64,000 bases of DNA from Coprococcus ammoniilyticus (GTDB lineage Bacteria; Bacillota; Clostridia; Lachnospirales; Lachnospiraceae): contig NZ_JAOQJS010000004.1 of assembly GCF_025567345.1 (NCBI RefSeq), positions 310,001 through 374,000 of the forward strand, given 5' to 3'. Below are positions 16,705-28,700 of this stretch, piece after piece. Within the stretch, counting starts at the first letter, position 1; each line of letters begins with the position of its first letter. A program made the position numbers and the translations under genes. The notes beneath the pieces are model-generated. The model saw only the letters and a list, made by a program, of their open reading frames with translations, was not told the DNA's origin and ran no database searches.

Positions 16705-18512
16705 TCTTCAATCACCTCGCCAGCTAACATTAAGTTTCCATTATTATCCACTGAAGCAGAGGATTGATATAATTCAAGAATATCAGAATCAGAAAGGGCA
16801 GTAGTATAAAATCTAAAATCAGACATACAGCTTTCACTATTTTCTAATGTTCGATCTCCAAATGTACTATTGCCTAGCCATAATCTAGGGTGATAAACAG
16901 ACACTGCATTAAAATCAGACTCAGAAAATTTTATACCATTGCTATATCTATACACGTTTGTACCATCCCATGTAATAGCAAAATGTGTCCATTCATTTAA
17001 CTTACCTCGACACTGAACTCCTACATGAATTTTATCTCCATTTGAATCTTTACCAAATATACCACCACTAGAACTTTTTTGCCCACTTGTATCCCAATAA
17101 ATACCAACACCTTCACTTGTCCAACTATTAAAAGTAGCGAAGTCAAAATGCTGATGAGTAATAGCTGAAGGTATTTTAATCCAAAATGATATTGTAAATG
17201 CAGTCGTTGTTAAATTTAAGTTATCATTATAAATATAGCCAGTCCCATTAAAATCATAAGCCCCGTTATATCTAGGGGTGTTAGTATCCCATAAAATATC
17301 ACCAGATACACTACCATTATTACAATAACCACTTGTATCATAAATCATATTATCATACATTACAGGATCATCCGTTGGACATGGAGTATAAGTAGTTGCC
17401 TTATTCCCTTTTTCAAGTTTGAGATTTGCGATAATTACAGATTCTCCTGCTTTTAAGTCATTTCTAAAATATACTAATTGTTTACTTTTATTTAATGCAT
17501 CTTTCAAAGTTATATTTACAATATAATGGAAACCATATGTTTTTTTTATAACAGTTCCCTGTGCTGAAGCCACAATACTATGAGTTGCATCACTATCCCA
17601 TAAGTTTGAAAAACTTACTTTAATGTTTCCAATCACATCATAAGACAATGTATAGATTGAACTTGGTTCTAACTTATCAAAATTCTCCAATAGACCATTG
17701 AAAATAAACATTTTCCAAGAAGTAGTAGGAGTAGTACAACTCATTTTTACAGCATTTATACCATTCCAATTAACAGATTCACACGAATATGAACCATCAG
17801 CATGAGCATTTGCCCATTTGGTTTTACCCTGATTTGTTTTTACAAGCAAGTTTCTCCCACCAATCTTACCATCAACATTTCCCATAGGATAGTGGCAGAC
17901 TAATCCTTTTGATATTTCCTTGACTTGGCGTGGGGATAAACACTCATTATAGATTCGGAAGTCGTTTAATTTTCTATAAGCATTTTGCCAAACAATCCTT
18001 GTCTGATATTCAAAAGATGATGAATTACTTACGCTACTATATGTATATTTTTTGATACCATTAATATAAACTGTCATAGTTGGATTATGATATGTTACGG
18101 TAACATGTGTCCATTGATAAGATGGCAATACTCCCTTGTAAATTGGAGTCATCATAAATGCGTTTGCAGCATCGTTCATCCAACTTAGATGTAAATCATT
18201 GCATGTAGGATATTGAAAAATAGAAAACTTCCGATTATTAAATTCTACATTAGTATTAATATTTCCAAATATTGTGCCACCTTTTGACCCTTCTTCTGCA
18301 TTTATGTATATCCAAAAACAAATTGTCAATGCTTGGTTATTTAAAATTTTAGATGTCATTGTAGCACTCATATCAAACTGCCCTTGTTCAAGACATTTTC
18401 CTAACTTACCATCATTAGAAAATGTTGGGTCAATACTGGTAATAAATTCATCATTAATCAATCCTTGATTTTTTATCACCCCATCTGTAAATGGTAGCCA
18501 TAAACATAACAA
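16701..18512 (-). CDS. Tail protein with two LamG/concanavalin-like lectin domains
   Basis: This 603-aa protein carries two LamG_3-type jelly-roll domains, at about residues 15-195 (ICFWIYIN...WTHVTVTYHN...LNDFRIYNECLSPRQVKEI) and 415-585 (ISFWIKIP...WTHFAITWDG...MSDFRFYTTALSDSDILELY). Between them is a carbohydrate-binding-like beta region with 'GRNLLVKTNQG...'. Such domains bind surface glycans, so this is a strong candidate receptor-binding protein. Start is TTG at 18512 with AAAGGAG 8 bases upstream. It follows the Tal gene after a terminator. Confidence 0.8.
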   Translation of the reverse strand: MLCLWLPFTDGVIKNQGLINDEFITSIDPTFSNDGKLGKCLEQGQFDMSATMTSKILNNQALTICFWIYINAEEGSKGGTIFGNINTNVEFNNRKFSIFQYPTCNDLHLSWMNDAANAFMMTPIYKGVLPSYQWTHVTVTYHNPTMTVYINGIKKYTYSSVSNSSSFEYQTRIVWQNAYRKLNDFRIYNECLSPRQVKEISKGLVCHYPMGNVDGKIGGRNLLVKTNQGKTKWANAHADGSYSCESVNWNGINAVKMSCTTPTTSWKMFIFNGLLENFDKLEPSSIYTLSYDVIGNIKVSFSNLWDSDATHSIVASAQGTVIKKTYGFHYIVNITLKDALNKSKQLVYFRNDLKAGESVIIANLKLEKGNKATTYTPCPTDDPVMYDNMIYDTSGYCNNGSVSGDILWDTNTPRYNGAYDFNGTGYIYNDNLNLTTTAFTISFWIKIPSAITHQHFDFATFNSWTSEGVGIYWDTSGQKSSSGGIFGKDSNGDKIHVGVQCRGKLNEWTHFAITWDGTNVYRYSNGIKFSESDFNAVSVYHPRLWLGNSTFGDRTLENSESCMSDFRFYTTALSDSDILELYQSSASVDNNGNLMLAGEVIEE

Positions 18513-18531
18513 TCTATCACACTCCTTTCTC

Positions 18532-18565
18532 TAAAAATAGGAGAGTAGCACCGAACCTACTCTCC
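18532..18565 (-). terminator. Intrinsic terminator after the Tal/fibre gene
   Basis: Minus-strand stem GGAGAGTAG/CTACTCTCC (18540-18548 with 18557-18565), then TATTTTTAG, located between the Tal stop and the lectin gene's SD. Confidence 0.85.
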
Positions 18566-18583
18566 ATAATATACTATATATGC

Positions 18584-21500
18584 CTATGCAAAAACGAAGT
18601 TTAAGCACTGTAATTCGGCGTTATACTCTAATGTAACGGCATCTCCAATCATTGTCTTATCTGCGCTTATTTGCCCCTCAGAAGCAATTCCTCCCTTTAC
18701 TTTCAGTGCGCCAGTGGTCTTATTGGTCGAAGCTGTGGTAGATGAAATCGTTGTTTCCTTCGAGAAGGTTTTTGCTCCTGATATGGTTTGTGTTGTATCT
18801 ATTGTGACATATTTAGATGTAATTACATTGCCTGCACCATCTTGGGTTGCTTTGGTAGCTGAAGCTACTGATTGAGAACCAATATTTGCAGATGTAATTA
18901 TAATATTACCATTATGAGTAAATCTATTTGAGCTTATTGTGGTAAAATTAATACCCCAATAATTAGATATATTTAACCAATTAACCCCATCATCAGCTCT
19001 ATATGTACCAAGTCCGTACCAACTACAGCCTGTAGAATTGACACTAGTAGCCGAAGGAGTCCATCTAAGAATTTGGGACGCAGATGATGAGATGATCGTA
19101 CCAGTCATACTTCCACCAGTAAGAGGAAGATATGTTAAACTAATCACATTACCATTTCCGTCTTGATTAGCTTTTGTAGCAGAATCAGCGGATATAGCCT
19201 TAGTTGCGGTAGCAGCATTACCTGTTATACTAATTCCCCATGTGCCACTAGCTCCTGTACCATCTTTTTTAGGAACATAATCAGTGTAATTATTACTTGA
19301 TAAAACGGTCTGCCATTCACCCCATGTATTAGCTTGTTGCCCACGCATTTGTAACTCAGGATTCTCTCCAATAGTAACTGCTAATTGAGAATCATATCCA
19401 CCTGTATTATCCCAATAGAAATGTAAAATATGTCCATCAGATTTTGGCTTATTCGTAGTCATTAATTTTGTTGCTTTAAATGTAGCTAATCCACCACTAC
19501 CTGTAATGGCTATATTAGCATTTGTAGGACGATTACTATACAAATTAGCTAATAAATTAGCCTTTAAAGCATTGCCACCAACACTATCACTTAGAGCATA
19601 CTTCGTACTTGAACTCAAAGCGTCAGTAATACCATAGCCACTTAGCGTAGTAGGATTAGTACCAGCCGTTACATGACCATAAGTGTCAACAGTAACAGAT
19701 TTATATGTACCAGCTTTCACACCACTTACATTGTGTGTAATCGCAACTGTCTTATCATCACCTATCGTAGCAGCTAATGCACCACTTGCAGTTACACCTG
19801 AGAAGTCGATTGTACCACCGCTAGAAACCTTGATAGAATCCAATTTACTACGTTCCTTTTCGGTCATAAGACCAAGACCAGTCGAACCTATTGCAGTCTG
19901 AAGATTAGCCTTTGTTATAGTAATCACGTTGCTTACACATGAATAGTCCGTACCAGCAAGAGTCACCTTTGAAGCATAATTATGTGTATGACTTGATGAA
20001 GACGCTCCAATATCAGAGAGAGAAAATGATATGTCTGATGCGCCATCAAATGACTTCTTAGCTGAACCAATTGTAATATTTCTAGCCGTTGTCAACTTAC
20101 TTGCCGATAAAACATTCTTGGTTGAGTCAGCCGTATTATCTACATTACTAAGACCAACTTTAGATTTCGACAATGCAGGGATATCAGCTTCAACAAGTGT
20201 TCTAAATGTTGCCTTTCCATCTGATCCATTAGGAGCTGCAAGTATAGTATTTTTTGTTCGAGTGCTTTGAGCATTATAAACATAAGTTTCCCAATCAGAT
20301 ATATTAGCCATAGTATGTGTATGTGCAGATGGCGTAAATGTATCTGGTTTATCGGTGATTCCACTCCAAGGAACATTAGATGCAGTTCCTTTTAAGTTAC
20401 CAATCAAACCATTGGCGAATCTAGCTGCACCACTAACAAGAAGTGTTCCTGTTGTAAGATCATCTACATCTACCGAACCACCAAATGACACGTTCTGACT
20501 AACCGAATCAAAATCTTTTCTGAGATATGTGTCTGAAATTGTATTGCCGTTTCCATCCTGAGTTGCCTTTATTGCACTTGCTACATTAAGAGTCGATGGA
20601 TTTATCCATGATGGAGCAGAAGTACCTCCACTTTGTAATATATAACCAGCAGTTCCAAGAGATAACTGCGACAATGTACCGCTTGCACTTGCATATATAA
20701 TAGCATTAGCAGTCCAAGATGATTTGCCCGTACCACCATAAGCAACGCCCATAGTTCCAACTGTCAAATCAGCCGAGCCATTCCATGACTTACCATTGAT
20801 ACTCAATGTATGAGTGAGTTGGTTAGCCTTACTAGCTGTAGCAGTGAGAGTACCATTAACAGTTAAATTACCTGTGACTGTACCACCTGAAATTGGAAGA
20901 TATGTACTACCTATAGCATCCTTACGAGCATATTTATCTGAAAGCTTTATACCATTTTCATAAATAGTACCATCTTTATCTACCTTGAATAGATATTCCC
21001 AAGTAGACTGAGAAGAAGACGGATCTTTAACTCTACGAATATATAAGAATTTATTATCCCATTCGTTCTTAGAGCCGAAGATAGGTTCAACCATACCCAT
21101 ATCATAGTATTTCTGTGTTTCTTTATCGAAGACATAGTTACCACCATTGATGGTTGTCCATCCCGATTGAATACCGAGACTACCATCTTGAGACATAAGA
21201 TACCAATGACCAGCCGTAAGAGCAGCGTTACCCTTAGAAATCAATGCACTATATTCTACACCGTTCACAAGTGCATCATCTTTGTTCCTAATATTATCAA
21301 ACTCAGCAGAGCCAATATACCAGTTATTATTGGCATCACCAAAGTAACCTGCATCAGCATTGACTGTACCTTGATAAAAGGCATTGCCAACTGAATCTAA
21401 ATAGAATCCAGGTGTGTGAATTTCTCCATTAGACAAATCAAGAAACGTACCAAGTGAACTATATGTTCCATCGTTACCAGCTACATAATTGTTTGACTTC

Positions 21501-24500
21501 AAGGCATCTGTTTTGAGCTTTCCACCTTCAATAATCGTTGCTGAACCATCAGGAGATTTGATGATGAACTGTTTTGTGATTGCCGCAACAGCAGAATCTG
21601 TAAGAGTAAGGGAGGTAGAAGATGAACCTGATTTTACGAGCCATAAGAACTGATCCAAGGACTGTTGTGCCTTTGTTTCGGCTTCTTTTGCAGTTGTATT
21701 AGCTGAAGTAGCAGTGGTCAATGCATTAGACGCATTTGTATTAGCTGTATTAGCCTGTTTTCTTGCGACAGTAGAAATAGAAAGAGCACTATTTAATCCA
21801 TTAGATACGATAGGAGTAGTTGTCTCTTGCGTATTGTCGTCATAAATAACAAGTGTTCTTGTCCATATATATTTTCCCTCTGACCATTCTGGTTCTTTAT
21901 CCGACCAACCTTCATTTGGTTGTAAAACGTTGCTATCAGAAATGGCATACTGAGGAGTAATAGATTTTACACCTTTACCCTTTACACCATTTTCACCTGG
22001 TTTACCATCTTGACCATTAGCACCTGATATACAAATAGCTTTTGCTGTTTGAGAATTATCTGTTTTGTCCTTGTAGTATGTAATAACTTTCTGCCACACA
22101 TATTTTCCGCTTATCCATGCAACACTATTTGTTGTCCATTCGCCACCAACTAACTCTGTAGCAGAATCAGATTGATAGAAATATGTCGTTACATGATCCA
22201 CGCCTTTTTCGGCAAGTTCACGAATTTTATTCGTTTCAACCTTTAAATCTTCTGTAGCCTTGTTTGCTTTATCGGCAGATGCTTGTGCTTGATTAGCCGA
22301 TTCTTGTGCTTTTTCGGCTGCTTGTTGAGCAAGTGCTACTAACTTTTTAGCTGTGTCAAGGTCAATGATAACCTCTGATATGGTCTTTCCATCAGAGCCA
22401 ACTTCTGTGCCTTTAATCTTCAGATATCCACCATCAATCGTAAGTCCATTTTCGTCTATAACAATAGATTTATCTTCATTATAGATTTGGAGTTCCTTGC
22501 CTATAATAAGATTACCAACTACAGTCTTGGCGATAATTCCGTAGTCCTCAACTAAATTGCCATTAATGTCTGTATATGTAAATCGTCCAACGCCCGTTTC
22601 AATTGTCTCCCAACCGTCTTTGGTGAGATATAGTCCGTTGTTTACAATCTTTAACTGCTTTAACGAAAATTCATTATACACATCATCCCAAGATCGAGCT
22701 AATAAACCATTTTTGGTAAGTGTTACTGTTTGCTCTTTAGAATTACTGAATGATATATTATCACCAAGTAATCCATTATTTGTCCAATCTGAAACTGTTT
22801 TTGTCGTACCTTTTGACTTATCTACTTGATCTTTAACAGAAGAGTAAGATGTAGACATAGATTTTGCTGACTGTAATACAGACTCTACATCTGAATAACC
22901 AGAATAGATTTTTTCTACAGTAGAAAATTCTACAGGTATTTCTGACAGATTATCGTAATCAACCTGATAAGAGAGCAGGCGAAGCGAGTATACCTTCTCG
23001 TCAATTCCGACCTTGATAAAATTACCAACTTCAAATTTATTTACAATTGGTTTGAATTCTGGCAGAGCAAGTAGATTACCCATTGTTGTGTTAATGGAAT
23101 ACTGTAAGTTTCCTGCCTTATATAATTCTCTCTGCGCCGCCTTAAATAATTCGGTGGCTCTCTTGATAAGTTCCGTATTATTTAATCCAGTAGAAGAGTA
23201 GTTTGAATTATTATAATCATCTTCACGCCGATAAGAATAGAATAAATTCCATAAGTCAGTACCGAGATATTTCTGTAAATCTAACTCTTTTTGAATTGAC
23301 TGTTTCAAAGTTTGCAGAACACCAGTTGAATTGACTGGATCAAATATAGCTTTAACACTATTTAATTCGCTAGTTCTTGTTTTGATCTCATTATTGATCC
23401 ACGTCAATCTATTTGCGTAGAATTTTTGATACTTCTTTTTAAGCTCGCTGTTATTATATTGTACATCTACAGAATCTTCTGTAAATCCATTTGTTACTAT
23501 ATCTTGGCAAGCTTGGAATTCTGTATACATATTAGTAAGCTCAGTCAATGAATAATATGTCAATTCCTTTTTAAAATCTGTATCTGATAAATCAAAACTG
23601 GTTATCTGCTTATCTTTGAGTTTCTTTGATTCAGCAGTCATACGCTTGATTTTTTGCTCAATATACTTCTCGTTATTTTCTAGTACAGAACATGTAACAT
23701 CAACAGATCCTGTCAGATATTCTTCATTTTCGTCCTGCTGAGTTAAACTTGTAATTGTAACAGTACAGGAATATGTTTTAGTTTTCGTGGAAGAGTTGTA
23801 AGCAGACAGCGATTTCGTTTCAACCGAAATATCATAATATGCTGTGCTGCAAAATACTTGACATAATTTTTCCAATGTATTTCTTACTACACTGGATTCA
23901 ATTGAAGATACTTTTGTTACAGCAACTCCACCCAATGCTTTGATACCATTTTTTATTGATGTTAAACTATCCTGAACCCCTAGTCCATTTATATCAATTA
24001 CTGGCATCATACTATCATTAATGTAGTAATATAAATCAGTAGCATCATACCGAGCAGCAATGAGAGATGAATAACCCACAAGAGGGTTGGTCAATTTGTT
24101 AAAAGTGACTTTATCTTTATCATCATCTGAAACATTAGCAAATTTCTTGGTTATGGAAGTAACGACATTATTGTAGTTTGTAACTTTCGTAGAATCCAAA
24201 GCCATTTTTCTTGTTTTCTGAATTTCGTTGTACAGTGCATCATATGACTTTAATTTATTTTTGAGATTGTCAGGCATATCTGATAAAACATCGTCAGAAA
24301 AGTAATAAATATACTGTGATCCGTTTGGATTAATATTACGAATAGTAGCATTCATTAAATCATCTGCACCAGTCACATAAAAGCAGTTCTTTAAAGAGTC
24401 TTGATTTGACTCCAAAGTAATACTTTTTGTTAAATTGGTACTGTTGATTAATACATTTGTATCTTCACCATATTTATTAATTACTTTTGTTGATCCACAC

Positions 24501-25324
24501 TCAGGACATGTATCAAGAAAATCTCCTCTGTATTTACATGCAGTGCATGTGCTATATAAATCATATACTGAAATAGTTCTTTGTTCAGAATTAAAAGAGA
24601 ATAAACAATGATACGCTTCGGCAATATCATTTTTTAGTGCCGATAAGGTATCTGTTCCATCAAATATGAATTCGTGTACTGTTGATAATTCTCTAAGAGT
24701 AGAATCCACATGAGCAATTGAATAATGTGGTGCTTTTTCTAATACACGATGCAGAAGAGAAGCATGTGTAAGAATATATTTCTTTCTAGCAATTACAGAA
24801 GCAGTTGTTGGATATGCTGTTTTATCTTTAAGATAATCATATTTTGACTTTGCCCATATTTTTAAATTATCTTCTGAATCATAGTCATCAGGATCTCGAT
24901 ATAATACAGTTGGGAAGTTCTCATCGTACAAATCATTTGTCATATCAGCTTCCGTATTAATCTGTACTCCATGTAGATTGATATTCGATAATTCAGATTC
25001 ACACAATGCTGTACCTGTAACAGATTTTGATAAATCATCTGGATCTTCTTCATTCACCGAAACAGCAATTTGAAATCGTTCTTTCAGTTCAGGTATATAT
25101 ATAATTCTAAAATCCACTAACTGATCCCATAGTGGATGTTTTATTCCATTGTTAAATTTATGTATTTTAAATGATATTTCATTTGCATCATTAAAATTGT
25201 TTTTATATGTTAAGCCAGAGACATTAGTAATTCCTCCATTACCGATTGTTTCAAAATTTTTGTGCTGTAATAGGAGAGTAGGAGTCTCTATTAAACCTTG
25301 GCTATTAAATAATACTTTCGCCAT
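18584..25324 (-). CDS. Giant tail tip protein: Tal-like N-terminus plus fibre repeats
   Basis: A 2,246-aa protein. Residues 1-850 resemble the siphophage tail-associated (Tal/endopeptidase tail) protein, with an inserted Cys4 zinc ribbon (CTACKYRGDFLDTCPECG, residues about 260-277). A coiled coil follows (AAEKAQESANQAQASADKA), then a short collagen-like Gly-X-Y stretch (GANGQDGKPGENG) between two 'W..GKYVWQ/T' repeats. Many fibre repeats come next ('LTTARNITIGSAKKSFDGA', 'GTMGVAYGGTGKSSW'), with a pyocin-knob-like segment (GEWQTVLSSNNY) near residue 2000. It directly follows the tape measure module. The N-terminus should plug the tail tube and the C-terminal half should reach the host. Confidence 0.82.
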   Translation of the reverse strand: MAKVLFNSQGLIETPTLLLQHKNFETIGNGGITNVSGLTYKNNFNDANEISFKIHKFNNGIKHPLWDQLVDFRIIYIPELKERFQIAVSVNEEDPDDLSKSVTGTALCESELSNINLHGVQINTEADMTNDLYDENFPTVLYRDPDDYDSEDNLKIWAKSKYDYLKDKTAYPTTASVIARKKYILTHASLLHRVLEKAPHYSIAHVDSTLRELSTVHEFIFDGTDTLSALKNDIAEAYHCLFSFNSEQRTISVYDLYSTCTACKYRGDFLDTCPECGSTKVINKYGEDTNVLINSTNLTKSITLESNQDSLKNCFYVTGADDLMNATIRNINPNGSQYIYYFSDDVLSDMPDNLKNKLKSYDALYNEIQKTRKMALDSTKVTNYNNVVTSITKKFANVSDDDKDKVTFNKLTNPLVGYSSLIAARYDATDLYYYINDSMMPVIDINGLGVQDSLTSIKNGIKALGGVAVTKVSSIESSVVRNTLEKLCQVFCSTAYYDISVETKSLSAYNSSTKTKTYSCTVTITSLTQQDENEEYLTGSVDVTCSVLENNEKYIEQKIKRMTAESKKLKDKQITSFDLSDTDFKKELTYYSLTELTNMYTEFQACQDIVTNGFTEDSVDVQYNNSELKKKYQKFYANRLTWINNEIKTRTSELNSVKAIFDPVNSTGVLQTLKQSIQKELDLQKYLGTDLWNLFYSYRREDDYNNSNYSSTGLNNTELIKRATELFKAAQRELYKAGNLQYSINTTMGNLLALPEFKPIVNKFEVGNFIKVGIDEKVYSLRLLSYQVDYDNLSEIPVEFSTVEKIYSGYSDVESVLQSAKSMSTSYSSVKDQVDKSKGTTKTVSDWTNNGLLGDNISFSNSKEQTVTLTKNGLLARSWDDVYNEFSLKQLKIVNNGLYLTKDGWETIETGVGRFTYTDINGNLVEDYGIIAKTVVGNLIIGKELQIYNEDKSIVIDENGLTIDGGYLKIKGTEVGSDGKTISEVIIDLDTAKKLVALAQQAAEKAQESANQAQASADKANKATEDLKVETNKIRELAEKGVDHVTTYFYQSDSATELVGGEWTTNSVAWISGKYVWQKVITYYKDKTDNSQTAKAICISGANGQDGKPGENGVKGKGVKSITPQYAISDSNVLQPNEGWSDKEPEWSEGKYIWTRTLVIYDDNTQETTTPIVSNGLNSALSISTVARKQANTANTNASNALTTATSANTTAKEAETKAQQSLDQFLWLVKSGSSSTSLTLTDSAVAAITKQFIIKSPDGSATIIEGGKLKTDALKSNNYVAGNDGTYSSLGTFLDLSNGEIHTPGFYLDSVGNAFYQGTVNADAGYFGDANNNWYIGSAEFDNIRNKDDALVNGVEYSALISKGNAALTAGHWYLMSQDGSLGIQSGWTTINGGNYVFDKETQKYYDMGMVEPIFGSKNEWDNKFLYIRRVKDPSSSQSTWEYLFKVDKDGTIYENGIKLSDKYARKDAIGSTYLPISGGTVTGNLTVNGTLTATASKANQLTHTLSINGKSWNGSADLTVGTMGVAYGGTGKSSWTANAIIYASASGTLSQLSLGTAGYILQSGGTSAPSWINPSTLNVASAIKATQDGNGNTISDTYLRKDFDSVSQNVSFGGSVDVDDLTTGTLLVSGAARFANGLIGNLKGTASNVPWSGITDKPDTFTPSAHTHTMANISDWETYVYNAQSTRTKNTILAAPNGSDGKATFRTLVEADIPALSKSKVGLSNVDNTADSTKNVLSASKLTTARNITIGSAKKSFDGASDISFSLSDIGASSSSHTHNYASKVTLAGTDYSCVSNVITITKANLQTAIGSTGLGLMTEKERSKLDSIKVSSGGTIDFSGVTASGALAATIGDDKTVAITHNVSGVKAGTYKSVTVDTYGHVTAGTNPTTLSGYGITDALSSSTKYALSDSVGGNALKANLLANLYSNRPTNANIAITGSGGLATFKATKLMTTNKPKSDGHILHFYWDNTGGYDSQLAVTIGENPELQMRGQQANTWGEWQTVLSSNNYTDYVPKKDGTGASGTWGISITGNAATATKAISADSATKANQDGNGNVISLTYLPLTGGSMTGTIISSSASQILRWTPSATSVNSTGCSWYGLGTYRADDGVNWLNISNYWGINFTTISSNRFTHNGNIIITSANIGSQSVASATKATQDGAGNVITSKYVTIDTTQTISGAKTFSKETTISSTTASTNKTTGALKVKGGIASEGQISADKTMIGDAVTLEYNAELQCLNFVFA

Positions 25325-25350
25325 TTACAAAATGCCTCCTTATTTTAATT

Positions 25351-25611
25351 TTATTTATTATCCATTTCTTGATTCATCTGTTCGTGATATTCATTTGCGT
25401 CAAGTTGTAATTCATTTATCATGTGTTCGTAGTCAGTCTTGAGCTGTTTACACTCATCTAATAAGTCTTCATATTCTTCCTTCGCTACGAGAGTAGCTTC
25501 GATCTGTGTAGCGAATTTTCGCACATTATTTTCCCGTATATACTTACGCAATTCTTCATTTTCTGCCTTTAATTTTTCGATTTTCTTTGTCTTGGATGAT
25601 TTATATCTCAC
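25351..25611 (-). CDS. Small coiled-coil phage protein
   Basis: An 86-aa, highly charged protein predicted to be one long coiled coil (KKIEKLKAENEELRKYIREN...). It lies between the tape measure and Tal genes, where small tail-tip assembly proteins are often found. SD is GGAGGTGG before the start at 25611. Function unknown. Confidence 0.6.
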   Translation of the reverse strand: MRYKSSKTKKIEKLKAENEELRKYIRENNVRKFATQIEATLVAKEEYEDLLDECKQLKTDYEHMINELQLDANEYHEQMNQEMDNK

Positions 25612-25656
25612 AAATATCCACCTCCGATTTAATGTGTTTTGATGAGAAAATAAGCA

Positions 25657-25688
25657 TAATAAAAGAGAGGAATTGTGACATTCCTCCC
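25657..25688 (-). terminator. Intrinsic terminator after the tape measure gene
   Basis: Minus-strand stem GAGGAAT/ATTCCTC (25667-25673 with 25680-25686), then TCTTTTATTATG. Confidence 0.8.
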
Positions 25689-25712
25689 TGTTACTATGTT
25701 AATATTTAATTT

Positions 25713-28700
25713 TTAATATTTCCGTATTCCAAGTGAGTTGTGATTAGGTGATAAAGATCCTACTGTAGTATCTTTAATCATATTACGAACTCCACCCGTA
25801 TTATTTTTAATAGCGTCCTTCATAGAACTAGCAAACTGCTGTGGATTCTGTACTCCCTCTAAGTTTACATCACCAATAGTGATATTGATGTCATTATCCG
25901 TTCGATTAGTAACAGGCATATTTGGCATTCTAAATGCATTACCAGTATACATATTACTAAACATCATAGGATTCTTTGCAAAATCCATCAATGTTTTAGC
26001 CTGTTCAGCAGTGAATATCATATCATTCTGACCAACAGATTTCAGTACACCCTTAGACACATCATACTGTAACTCTGTGCCATCTTCACCGAGATTAGCA
26101 ATCATATCATAAGGAATACTCTCTGAACCACGTCTGAATCCTTTAATACCAGATTTGTGAAGTGTCTGCCAGAATGGCGAAGTAGCTTTATTTGAGAATG
26201 CGTAACCAGTCAAGTTGGCAAGATGTTGTAATGCTTCCTTTGACAAAATCTTACCAGTTTTACCACCATACGATTTCCATATAGCTTGATTAAAAGCATC
26301 ATAATCAGATATTTTTTTACCCTTGGCAGGATTAATTAAACTGCTATTTATGAAATTCTGAATCTCACGTACCCTGGACTTTGACAACTTTTTACCTGCA
26401 TCTGTTCCAGAACTTGTCGTTTTTGAAGTAGATTTGTTTTCAGAGCCATTTCCACCACCATAAGCTGATGTTCCACCAGAAGAATTACCAGATTTGTTCC
26501 CTTCAAGTTCTTTAATCTGATCTTGTAAATTTTTAATGCGATTCGCAACATCCTGTTTCTGTGCTTTTGATGTTACCTTTTCTTCTTTTAGTGCTTTAAT
26601 CTGCTGATTTAATGCATCTATCTGTTCTTGTTTCTGTTTCAGTTCTTTTTCTTTTTCACTTGTTGTCTGTGAATCATGAGCCGTTTTATCATACTTTGCC
26701 CATGCCTTTTCTAAGAAAATCCTAACTCCATTAACCGCATCCGTTGTATTCTTGGTAATGTCGCCATTAGCATACATTTTAAGTCCATCTTTTGTAGCAC
26801 TATAACCAATAGTAGATAATGTCTTGTTAATGACATTATTATCACTTGACCAATTCTCGTTGATTGTATCAATAAGACCTTTGAATTTATCATCCAATGT
26901 GTCAATGATATTCTGGATACTTTCGTCCAAATCATCCTGGAAGTCTGAGAGCATATCCTGTGTAGCAGAAACATACTGGTCAAACTGCGTATCTTTGAGA
27001 TCTTTCTCAGCATCTTTGAGTGAAACATTTAATTCCTGAACTTTTGCTCTTGCTTCTTCAGAAACATCACCAGAATATGCCTGAAGTTGCTTACGGATAT
27101 TAGCAATCTGTTGAGTCTTATCACTAATATTGTTTGCATAATCATAAGCATTCTTTTCAGAACTAATAAGATCATTATATTGGTCGATCAAATCAGAAAT
27201 ATGATTCCTGAGTGAAGTATAGCCATTTTCAATGAGATCAATCACGGCATATTTTTCATCTTGTGCCCCTGCAATTGCATCCTGATATGATTTAACCAAT
27301 TCTTCTTTGTGGGCAATCAGTTTTTGATTATACGGATCGTCCGCAAGTTGTTTATTAATCTTCTTAATTTCACTCTGATACTTTTTGGCTTCCGTTTGGT
27401 AGACTTTGTAGTTAGATACATGTAATCCGGCAACAGCGTTACCTTCTTTTGTTAAGCCACCAGTCTTATCGGATGTCAAATCCTTACGAGACAATTCATT
27501 GATAACGAAGTCAGTCTCTGTTGTAAGATTCTGCAACTTAGAAACATATTCATCTACACGATCCCAACGTACCTGTAAAATCTGATTATTATATTCAGCA
27601 AGTGCCTTTTTCGCATCATTAATGGAATTGGTTGTGTCGTCAATTTGCGACTTCATATCATGCCATTCCGTACTTCCTTTTTTGATGCTTCCATTAGCCA
27701 CACTGTCGTCTAATTCTTTAATCTGTTTCTTACGTTTTTCTATAAGAGAATCGTATTCTTTCTGTTCGGTCTTTTGTAAACGAACATACCAATTAGCAGA
27801 AGCTCCATTGCCACGCTCCTCATATAAAGACATTTTGGCATTTAACTCTGTAGCAGTTTGTTCATATTTATGACGTTTGTTATCCATCTCTGTTGAGATA
27901 TTGGAGAACTTCTGCTGTGCCAATTCCGCTTTCTGTGCAATAGCGGTCTGCTTATCTATTTCAGCCTGTTTTCTTGTTTGGTCTAATGACTCACGAGCAT
28001 TATTATAGCGGATACACGATTCATAGAAAGAGCGAGAGATATATCCCTTTTTATAGTATTCTGTGATCTTAGATATTAATGATGCAGAAATTGGTTTCTT
28101 AGATTTTGCCTGTGTACGTGCCTTTTCAATTACATTTGATACTGCTTTCTGACCTTTGCTTCCCAACCCTTTATAAGCTGTTGCTGTGGCAGACTTATTC
28201 ATAGTCTTTCTTGCAGATTTTACAGATGAAGCATATTGATCAATTTCAGCTTGATTATTCTTAGCAATTGTATCATAGCCAGAAGCTTGTTTATTAAGAT
28301 ATTTGTTCTTAGTCTTTGCTGTAACAGCATTGTCAGACTTCGAACTATTCAAATCCATAGTAACATTTGTGGCATCGTCTTTGTTACTATACTTCTCTGT
28401 AATATTCTTAATCGCATCGGTGTAATTGCTAGAGTAAGCTGTTGCGTATTCCATCCTAGCAGTTTCAGCATTATCAAGAGCTACATTGTATGCATATAAC
28501 CGATTATACACATAAGTAGAATGTGCACTGATTGTAGATAAATCCGCATCAGATACAGCAGTCTTGTTCTTAATCGCTTTCTGAGCATTCAACAGAGCAG
28601 TGCGATATTTAGTATCTTTCGTTCCTTTAATAGCATTAGTAACCGAGCCATTTGCCGATGCAGCTACTCCATTTGTATCACGGGTTACATTTTGAACATA

